From Kitasatospora phosalacinea (GTDB taxonomy: Bacteria > Actinomycetota > Actinomycetes > Streptomycetales > Streptomycetaceae): DNA of 64,000 bases. Where the stretch lies: assembly GCF_030268885.1 (NCBI RefSeq), contig NZ_BSSA01000021.1:78131-142130 (forward strand), given 5' to 3'. This document shows positions 58,751 to 64,000 of this stretch, piece after piece. The notes beneath the pieces were generated by a model that was not told the DNA's origin, did no database searches, and was given only the letters and a program-made list of their open reading frames with translations. Both the position numbers and the translations under genes were made by a program. Positions within the stretch are counted from its first letter, which is position 1, and the number at the start of each line of letters is the position of its first letter.

Positions 58751-59278
58751 ATGACGCACCCCTCCCCCGAGCCGCCCACCGAGCCGCCCGCCGAACCGCC
58801 CGCGGCCGAGCAGCTGGCGGCCGCCCTGCGGACGGCGGTCAGCGGCCTGGTCCGTGCCGGTCGCCCCTTCGACCAGCTCGCCCCCATCCCGGCGACGGTG
58901 CTGGACCTGCTCGACCGGCAGGGCCCGATGACCACCGCGGAACTCGCCGCCAGCCGCGGCGTGCGCCACCAGACCATGGCCGCCACGGTCAAGGAGCTCA
59001 CCGAGGCCGGGCACCTGACCGCCGGGCCGCACCCGGACGACGCCCGCAAGAAGGTGCTGGCCCTGACTCCGCAGGGCCGGCACGCGATCGAGGCCGACCG
59101 GCAGCAGCGGATCGGCCTGCTCGCCCGCGCGGTCGGCGGGAGCCTGGACGAGTCCGAGCAGCTCCTGCTGGCCCGCGCCCTCCCCCTGCTGGACCGGATC
59201 GCGGCCGAACTGGGCGCGGCGGGTGGCGACCGGGGCGCGGCGGACGGCGAGCGGGGGCCGATCAGCGGGGCCTGGTGA
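58751..59278 (+). CDS. MarR-family transcriptional regulator
   Basis: The 175-aa protein has a winged-helix core (TVLDLLDRQGPMTTAELAASRGVRHQTMAATVKELTEAGHLTAGPHPDDARKKVLALTPQGRHAIEADR). It probably represses itself and the divergent MBL-fold gene through the iteron array. The mRNA is likely leaderless. The N-terminal 20 residues are Pro/Glu-rich and disordered. Confidence 0.9.
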   Translation: MTHPSPEPPTEPPAEPPAAEQLAAALRTAVSGLVRAGRPFDQLAPIPATVLDLLDRQGPMTTAELAASRGVRHQTMAATVKELTEAGHLTAGPHPDDARKKVLALTPQGRHAIEADRQQRIGLLARAVGGSLDESEQLLLARALPLLDRIAAELGAAGGDRGAADGERGPISGAW

Positions 59279-59305
59279 ACCGCCGCCCAACACCTCCGTT
59301 TCGCC

Positions 59306-59356
59306 GATAACAGCAGATTCGTATCAACGATCCAATCCTCTGTTATCGTTGATAAC
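59306..59356. promoter_or_regulatory. Palindromic operator region upstream of the SDR-tautomerase cluster
   Basis: GTTATCGTTGATAAC (59342-59356) is a palindrome with 6-bp arms. TATCAACGAT upstream (59322-59331) repeats its core, and GATAAC also occurs at 59306-59311. The region is AT-rich for this window. The TetR encoded at the end of the cluster is the natural candidate to bind it. Confidence 0.6.
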
Positions 59357-59393
59357 GACAGCGCGAGATCGTCGAAACGAAAGAGGTTCCGCC

Positions 59394-60140
59394 ATGTCCG
59401 TCACCGACGCACAGCCCCGGGTCGCCCTGGTCACCGGCGGCTCCGGCGGCATCGGCCGCGCCGTCGTCCGGCAGCTCGCCGCCGCCGGGTACCCCGTGGC
59501 CGTCCACTACTCCGGTCACCGGGACCGGGCCGAGGCCCTGGTCGCGGAGGTCGTCGGCAACGGCGGCCGGGCGCTGGCGGTCGGCGGCGACGTCGCGGAC
59601 GAACGGGAGGCGGCCGCCGCGTTCGACCGGGTCGAGGCCGAGTTCGGCGGGCTGGACGTGGTCGTCCACACCGCGGGCGTCATGCGCCTGGCACCCGTCG
59701 CCGAACTCGACCTGGCCGACTTCGACGAGGTGCAGCGGGTCAACGTCCGCGGCACCTTCGTGGTCGCCCAGCAGGCCGCCCGGCGGCTGCGCCGGGGCGG
59801 GGCACTGATCAACTTCTCCACCTCGGTGGTCGGACTCCAGTTCCCGACCTACGGCGCCTACGCGGCCAGCAAGGGCGCGGTCGAGGCGCTGACCCTGGTG
59901 CTGGCCCGCGAACTGCGCGGCCGGGACGTCACCGTGAACACCATCGCCCCCGGCCCCACCGCCACCCCGCTGTTCCTGGAGGGCAAGGACCAGGACGCCG
60001 TCGACCGGCTGGCCGCCCAGTCCCCGCTGGAACGCCTCGGCACCCCCGAGGACATCGCCGAACTCGCCGCCTTCCTGGCGGGCCCGGCCGGCCGCTGGAT
60101 CAACGGCCAGAACATCCGCAGCAACGGCGGCATCGTCTGA
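59394..60140 (+). CDS. Short-chain dehydrogenase/reductase (3-oxoacyl-ACP-reductase-like)
   Basis: The 248-aa classical SDR has TGGSGGIG, a HTAG variant of NNAG, catalytic Ser in NFSTSVVG and YAASKG, plus APGPTATPLF and INGQNIRSNGGIV. The substrate is unknown. AGAGG lies about 9 nt before the ATG at 59394. It leads a same-strand cluster with a tautomerase and a TetR gene. Confidence 0.9.
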   Translation: MSVTDAQPRVALVTGGSGGIGRAVVRQLAAAGYPVAVHYSGHRDRAEALVAEVVGNGGRALAVGGDVADEREAAAAFDRVEAEFGGLDVVVHTAGVMRLAPVAELDLADFDEVQRVNVRGTFVVAQQAARRLRRGGALINFSTSVVGLQFPTYGAYAASKGAVEALTLVLARELRGRDVTVNTIAPGPTATPLFLEGKDQDAVDRLAAQSPLERLGTPEDIAELAAFLAGPAGRWINGQNIRSNGGIV

Positions 60141-60223
60141 CCCGGCTCCCCCGCCGCTCCCCCCGCCCCACCCCTGTTCCACCCCCGTTCCGCTCCCGCT
60201 CCACCCGTCCCGAGGAGAACACC

Positions 60224-60448
60224 GTGCCCTTCGCCAACTTCAAGGTTCCCGCCGACACCCTGACCCCGGCCCAGAAGCAGCTGATCGTCGACCGCACCAC
60301 CGACCTGTACGCCGAGGTCTACGGCGAGCGCGCCCGGCAGAACACCATGGTCCTGGTCGAGGAGGTCGCCGACGGCGGCTGGGGCATCGGCGGCCACGTC
60401 CTGACCGCCGCCATGATCAACGGGACCGACGCCGCACCCGCCGAGTAG
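60224..60448 (+). CDS. 4-oxalocrotonate tautomerase-family protein
   Basis: The 74-aa protein begins MPFANFKVPADTLTPAQKQ, so removal of Met exposes the catalytic N-terminal proline. VLVEEVADGGWGIGG is the family core (normally a short beta-hairpin with GxWxxGG). GAGGAG lies about 6 nt before the GTG. It probably tautomerises a product handled by the adjacent dehydrogenase. Confidence 0.88.
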   Translation: MPFANFKVPADTLTPAQKQLIVDRTTDLYAEVYGERARQNTMVLVEEVADGGWGIGGHVLTAAMINGTDAAPAE

Positions 60449-60566
60449 CTCCGCCGAGCAGCGGCGACGCCGCCCCGCCCCGCACAGCGGCGCCGGGTCG
60501 GGGCGGCACCGGCCTCCACTACGCTGGCCGGGCAGCGCGGGACCGAGGAACGGGCAGGGAACAGGC

Positions 60567-61307
60567 ATGAGCGACGCCACCGGCAGCACCCCCCGGGGGA
60601 CGGGCGACCTGCGCTCCCGGATGCTCGAAGCCGCCGAGGACCTGCTCGCGGAGTCCCCCGACAACGACGTCTCGACCCGCGCCGTGTGCGAGGCCGTCGG
60701 CGTCAAGCAGCCCGTCCTGTACCGCCTGTTCGGCGACAAGAACGGCCTGCTGACCGCGCTGGTCGCGCACGGCTTCGAGCGCTACATCGGTCGCAAGCAG
60801 GGCCTCGCCGTCACCGCCGACCCGGTCGCCGACCTGCGCGCGGGCTGGGACGACCACGTGGACTTCGCGCTCTCCAACCGGGCGCTGTACCGGCTGATGT
60901 TCTCCCCCGTGCTGCCCGAGGTGCCGGAGACCGCCGCCCGGATCTTCGAGCTGCTCAAGCGGACCCTGGAGCGGTGCGCGGCGGTCGGCGCGCTGCGGAT
61001 CCCCGCCGAGGAGGCCGCGCAGGCGATCCTGGCGGCCAACGTCGGCGTCACCCTCAGCCTGCTCTCCCAGCCGGAGCGCTTCGCCGACCCGGCCCTGCCG
61101 ACCCGGGTCCGGGACGCGGTCTTCGCCTCCTGCCTGGACGAGTCGGCCGCCGCGGCCGCCCCCGAGGAGGACCGGCTCGCCGGGGCCGCCCGCCAGCTGG
61201 AGGCCCAGCTGAGGCAGCGGACCGGCCCGCTGGGCGAGGCGGAGACCGCCCTGCTGCTGGTGTGGCTGCGCACCCTCCAGCAGCAGGACGGCCCCGCCCG
61301 CGGCTGA
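60567..61307 (+). CDS. TetR/AcrR-family regulator
   Basis: The 246-aa protein has an HTH (LRSRMLEAAEDLLAESPDNDVSTRAVCEAVGVKQPVLYRLFGDKNGLLTALVAHGFERYI) and a helical ligand domain. It lies at the end of the SDR-tautomerase cluster, and the palindromes ahead of that cluster are its likely sites. A short gap and a convergent VOC gene follow. Confidence 0.9.
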   Translation: MSDATGSTPRGTGDLRSRMLEAAEDLLAESPDNDVSTRAVCEAVGVKQPVLYRLFGDKNGLLTALVAHGFERYIGRKQGLAVTADPVADLRAGWDDHVDFALSNRALYRLMFSPVLPEVPETAARIFELLKRTLERCAAVGALRIPAEEAAQAILAANVGVTLSLLSQPERFADPALPTRVRDAVFASCLDESAAAAAPEEDRLAGAARQLEAQLRQRTGPLGEAETALLLVWLRTLQQQDGPARG

Positions 61308-61314
61308 CCCGCCG

Positions 61315-61713
61315 TCAGAGCCCCTGCCTGGCCCGGGCCTCCGGGGTCACCGGCGTGAAGAAGTTGACCAGGGTACCGTCCGGGTCGCGGAGCAGCAGCG
61401 AGCGGTTGCCCCACGGGAGGGTCGCCGGCCCGCTGACGAACTCCGCGCCGCCGTCGGCGAGTCGGCGGTGCAGCAGGTCGACGTCCTCGACCAGGAACTC
61501 GACGATCGCACTGCGGTTCGCGGCCGGCTCGGCCGAGCCCGGCGCGAACAGCGGCACGGTGCGGGTGCTGCCGATCGCCAACGTGCCTCCCGGGGTGCGC
61601 AGTTCGGCGAAGTCCGGGGTGGCCCGGACGGCGGTCAGGCCGGTGGCCCGCTCGTAGAACGCGACCAGGCGGTCGACGTCGGCGGTGATCAGACGGACGG
61701 AGACGAGGTGCAT
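61315..61713 (-). CDS. VOC (glyoxalase/bleomycin-resistance fold) family protein
   Basis: The 132-aa protein has the paired beta-alpha-beta units of the VOC fold: VSVRLITADVDRLVAFYERATGL at the start and SIAVEFLVEDVDLLHRRL-like AIVEFLVEDVDLLHRRLADGG, then GNRSLLLRDPDGTLVNFFTP at the end, which holds a typical metal-ligand region. Function unknown. GGGAG lies about 8 nt before the ATG. It is divergent from a WYL regulator. Confidence 0.88.
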   Translation of the reverse strand: MHLVSVRLITADVDRLVAFYERATGLTAVRATPDFAELRTPGGTLAIGSTRTVPLFAPGSAEPAANRSAIVEFLVEDVDLLHRRLADGGAEFVSGPATLPWGNRSLLLRDPDGTLVNFFTPVTPEARARQGL

Positions 61714-61808
61714 GCGGGGGCTCCCGTGTGGTGTTCCGGTGCGGTCGGCCCGAGGCTAGAGGGGATACCGGGCGGAATCCGCCCGCTTCCGGAGGGAGGA
61801 TGGACGGC

Positions 61809-62801
61809 ATGACCCGCCCCCTGGCCCGCGTCCTCACCCTGCTGGAACTGCTGCAGTCCGGCGGCGTCCGCACCGTCGCGGAGCTGGCCGGACGGCTGGA
61901 GGTGGACGAGCGCACCGTGCGCCGGTACGTCGCCCAGCTGGTCGACCTCGACCTGCCGGTGGAGTCGGTGCGCGGCCGCTACGGCGGCTACCGGCTCGCG
62001 CCCGGGCACCGGATGCCGCCGCTGATGCTCACCGACGAGGAGGCGCTGGCCGTCCTGTTCGGCCTGGCCGCCGCGGAGCGGGCCGGGCTGTCCGCCGCCC
62101 CCGCCGCGGCGGGTGGGACGGCCGCCGCGAAGATCCGCCGGGTGCTGCCCCGCCGCCTCGCCCACCGCCTGGACGCCCTGCGCGAGGCGCTGGCCTTCAC
62201 CGTCCGGCCCGCACCCGCAGCACCCACCGCGGCCACCACCACCGCCCCCGACCCGGAGGCGCTGCTGACCGTCGCCGACGCGGTGCGCCACCGCCGTCCG
62301 CTCGCCTTCCGCTACACCTCCGCGGACGGCCGCAGCGGTGAACGGACCGTCCAGCCGCACGGGTTGGTGCTGCACGCGGGCCGCTGGTACCTGCCCGGCC
62401 GGGACACCGGCGCCGACGCCGAGCGCCTGTTCCGGCTCGACCGGCTGGCCGCGCCCCGCCCGCTGCCCGGCACCTTCGCCCCGCCGCCCGGCCCGCCCCC
62501 GGCCGAACGCGTGCTGCACGCCCTGGCCACCGCCCCGCACCGCCACCACGTCCGGCTGCGGGTCCGGGCCGACGCCGCCCGGATCCGCGCGCACTTCCCG
62601 GCCGGTCTGGCCCTGGTCGCGGAGCCGGACGCCGCGGGCTGGTCGGACGTCGAACTGCGGGTCGCCGAACTCGACTGGGTGCCGGGCGCGTTGGCCGCCC
62701 TCGACCGTCCGTTCACCGTCGTCCACCCCGCCGAACTCCGGACCCTGGTCCTGGCGTTGGCCGAACGGCTCGCCGAATCGGCCCGCAGCGAAGGCAGTTG
62801 A
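61809..62801 (+). CDS. WYL-domain transcriptional regulator (YafY/DeoR-like)
   Basis: The 330-aa protein has an N-terminal HTH (RVLTLLELLQSGGVRTVAELAGRLEVDERTVRRYVAQLVDLDLPVESVRGRYGGYRL) and a WYL domain (PLAFRYTSADGRSGERTVQPHGLVLHAGRWYLPGRD) followed by a C-terminal extension. WYL domains bind nucleic-acid or nucleotide ligands. ATG 61809 was chosen since GGAGGGAGG ends 9 nt upstream of it and abuts the earlier ATG at 61800. Its target may be the divergent VOC gene. Confidence 0.92.
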   Translation: MTRPLARVLTLLELLQSGGVRTVAELAGRLEVDERTVRRYVAQLVDLDLPVESVRGRYGGYRLAPGHRMPPLMLTDEEALAVLFGLAAAERAGLSAAPAAAGGTAAAKIRRVLPRRLAHRLDALREALAFTVRPAPAAPTAATTTAPDPEALLTVADAVRHRRPLAFRYTSADGRSGERTVQPHGLVLHAGRWYLPGRDTGADAERLFRLDRLAAPRPLPGTFAPPPGPPPAERVLHALATAPHRHHVRLRVRADAARIRAHFPAGLALVAEPDAAGWSDVELRVAELDWVPGALAALDRPFTVVHPAELRTLVLALAERLAESARSEGS

Positions 62802-62823
62802 GAGCCTCTCCCGCACCCCTCCC

Positions 62824-63375
62824 TCAGCCCTTGCGGGCCGCCGCGACGATCTTCCCGGTGGTGTGGAAGAAGCGCGAAGTGGCGTGCCCCCGGTAGGACT
62901 TGGGGAAGGCGGTGGCCGGGTTGCCGTTCAACCGGCCGTTGCGCACGTACATCACCACGAACGCCGCGTCCGCGGTGGCGCCGATCATCTCCCAGTCGCC
63001 CTTCGGCGAGGCGACCGGCAGCCCGGAGCGGACCTCCTCCGGCAGCGGCTCGGAGAGGAACAGCACGCACAGCCGCTTGTCCTCGGCGGGCTCCACCGCC
63101 GCGAACGGGTCCAGCGCGAGCAGCGCCTCGACCTCCTCGACCGTCCGCAGCAGCACCGGCACCGGGTACCCGAGCCCGGCCTCCAGCCCGGCCTCGATCC
63201 GGGCCGTCAGCGCCGCCCGGTCGGTCTCCGCGGTGCGGAAGAACACGTTCCCGCTCTGGATGTACGTCCGCACCGCCTCCAGCCCGAGGCCGGTGAACAG
63301 CTCCCGCAGCCGATCCATCTTCACGGTGCGGCCGCCGACGTTGACCGCCCGCAGGAAGGCGATGTAGGTCTCCAT
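62824..63375 (-). CDS. DUF1697 domain protein
   Basis: The 183-aa protein begins METYIAFLRAVNVGGRTVKMDRLRELF and has TYIQSGNVFFRTAE and NGNPATAFPKSYRGHATSRFFHTTGKI, the DUF1697 signature. Function unknown. On the minus strand TACACT (63383-63388) ends 7 nt before the ATG at 63375, so the mRNA is probably leaderless. Confidence 0.9.
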   Translation of the reverse strand: METYIAFLRAVNVGGRTVKMDRLRELFTGLGLEAVRTYIQSGNVFFRTAETDRAALTARIEAGLEAGLGYPVPVLLRTVEEVEALLALDPFAAVEPAEDKRLCVLFLSEPLPEEVRSGLPVASPKGDWEMIGATADAAFVVMYVRNGRLNGNPATAFPKSYRGHATSRFFHTTGKIVAAARKG

Positions 63376-63446
63376 CCGGCCGAGTGTAGGACGCACCGCC
63401 GACAGCGCCCGGGATTTCGTCGGAGCCGCCGCCTGCACTCCGCGCC

Positions 63447-63818
63447 ATGACGACCTGGCAGGAGTTCGAGCAGCAGGCCCCCGACCTCGCCCCGCGGATC
63501 CGGGCCCGTTTCACGGCGCACAGGCACCACGTCCTCGCCACCCTGAAGCGGGACGGCCGCTGCGCGCTGCACTCCAACCCGGGGCCCGGCACCGACATGC
63601 CCGGCGGGGACGCCAAACTCTCCCTGCTGGCCGTCGAGTTGACCGACCCGGCGGAGATCGCGGCGTACGAGGCCGGGCTGCCCGAGCCGCCGCCCGGCCC
63701 GTACCACGCGTTCCGGCTGGAGCTCACCGGCGCGGCGCTGACCGAGGTGGTCGGCGACCACCTGGAGATCAGCAGCTGGCGCCCGGGTGGGCCCGTCGAG
63801 GTGGTCGAACGCCGGTAG
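63447..63818 (+). CDS. Pyridoxamine-5'-phosphate-oxidase-like protein with internal deletion
   Basis: The 123-aa product starts MTTWQEFEQQAPDLAPRIRARFTAH and ends HLEISSWRPGGPVEVVERR, both typical of actinobacterial PNPOx-fold proteins of about 155-160 residues. After VLATLKRDG the sequence jumps straight to CALHSNPGPG; the usual strand with a PRISG...DGELW...KA.DLRRDPR block is missing in frame. The lost part contributes to the flavin/F420-binding barrel, so activity is doubtful. Confidence 0.75.
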   Translation: MTTWQEFEQQAPDLAPRIRARFTAHRHHVLATLKRDGRCALHSNPGPGTDMPGGDAKLSLLAVELTDPAEIAAYEAGLPEPPPGPYHAFRLELTGAALTEVVGDHLEISSWRPGGPVEVVERR

Positions 63819-63829
63819 GGCCGGTAGCC

Positions 63830-63865
63830 GGTGGCGGCCCCCGCCCGTGGGCGGGGGCCGCCACC
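63830..63865 (+). terminator. Hairpin terminator after the PNPOx-like gene
   Basis: A perfect 17-bp stem (63830-63846 with 63849-63865) lies 11 bp after the stop; the innermost pairs must open because only 2 nt separate the arms. Confidence 0.85.
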
Positions 63866-64000
63866 GACCGGTGCGCCTCAGAAAGTGTGGGGTAATTGAT
63901 CAACTGCGTGGCGTGATCGCTGGGGGTGGTCGTCGCGGTCGAGATGTCCGCGATGATCGCCGCCATGTGTGTCTGCGCGTGCAAGCCGTCCTACGAGTCG
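63866..64000. other. Window end, no supported gene
   Basis: The last 135 bp are less GC-rich at first (GTGTGGGGTAATTGATCAAC). A minus-strand open frame runs to 63984 but shows no recognisable domain inside the window. It could be the edge of a neighbouring gene. Confidence 0.4.

Noticed and set aside
63769..63984. Possible transposase fragment at the right edge, minus strand
   Set aside because: The frame passes through the terminator and into the antisense of the PNPOx-like gene; no transposase motif or inverted repeat is visible.

Overview
The window is very GC-rich (low to mid 70s percent by eye), with Streptomyces-type codon use, many GTG starts and frequent -10 boxes placed 6-8 nt ahead of the start codon. 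Together with glnA behind a textbook GlnR box, pspA-pspAA, DUF3043, DUF4191, the lpdA-sucB-lipB-lipA block and a WXG100-like gene, this points to a chromosomal arm/core segment of a Streptomycetaceae actinobacterium (Streptomyces or Kitasatospora; I cannot separate them from sequence alone). I see no rRNA, tRNA, CRISPR array, prophage or intact insertion sequence.

1-28.7 kb is conserved core. It holds an edge-truncated oxidoreductase, nadA (NAD synthesis), pspAA-pspA (envelope stress, minus strand), a DUF3043 membrane protein coupled to a methyltransferase, the cobalamin genes cobU-cobT-cobS, pepA, lpdA and sucB (E3 and E2 of 2-oxoacid dehydrogenases), housekeeping orphans (DUF4240, DUF2510, GNAT, TIGR01777 and FAD proteins), an NsdA-like HTH/TPR regulator, 3-hydroxybutyrate dehydrogenase with a PucR-type regulator, lipB-lipA (lipoate made for the E2 proteins encoded nearby), a 50-aa protein, DUF4191, RDD and glnA. 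The order resembles what I remember of the S. coelicolor glnA region.

28.8-64 kb is accessory. It has a Tet(X)-like flavin monooxygenase, decayed dehydrogenase/epimerase remnants, an HxlR-NmrA pair, a two-component system divergent from an MMPL exporter, and then the most unusual locus: a 29-residue Cys-containing peptide, a PqqD-like/M50 membrane peptidase and a STAND-like/TPR protein (37.2-41.1 kb) behind an AT-richer promoter region, which looks like an uncharacterised ribosomally made peptide system. After that come a PBP4-type D-Ala-D-Ala carboxypeptidase, a TetR-MFS-PLP decarboxylase operon, a TetR/DHA2 efflux pair with twin operators, a type VII-secretion-like locus (WXG100-like protein, alpha/beta hydrolase, two paralogous partner proteins), a solute-binding lipoprotein, a SpoIIE-type phosphatase, a cytochrome P450 remnant, an ArsC-like protein, DUF1152, an MBL-fold/MarR divergent pair with a 14-bp iteron array, an SDR-tautomerase-TetR cluster, VOC, WYL, DUF1697 and an internally deleted PNPOx-like protein.

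Two near-identical ~155-bp palindromic elements (18.2 kb and 47.5 kb) each sit between the 3' ends of convergent genes. Short tandem duplications recur at or next to stop codons of several genes.
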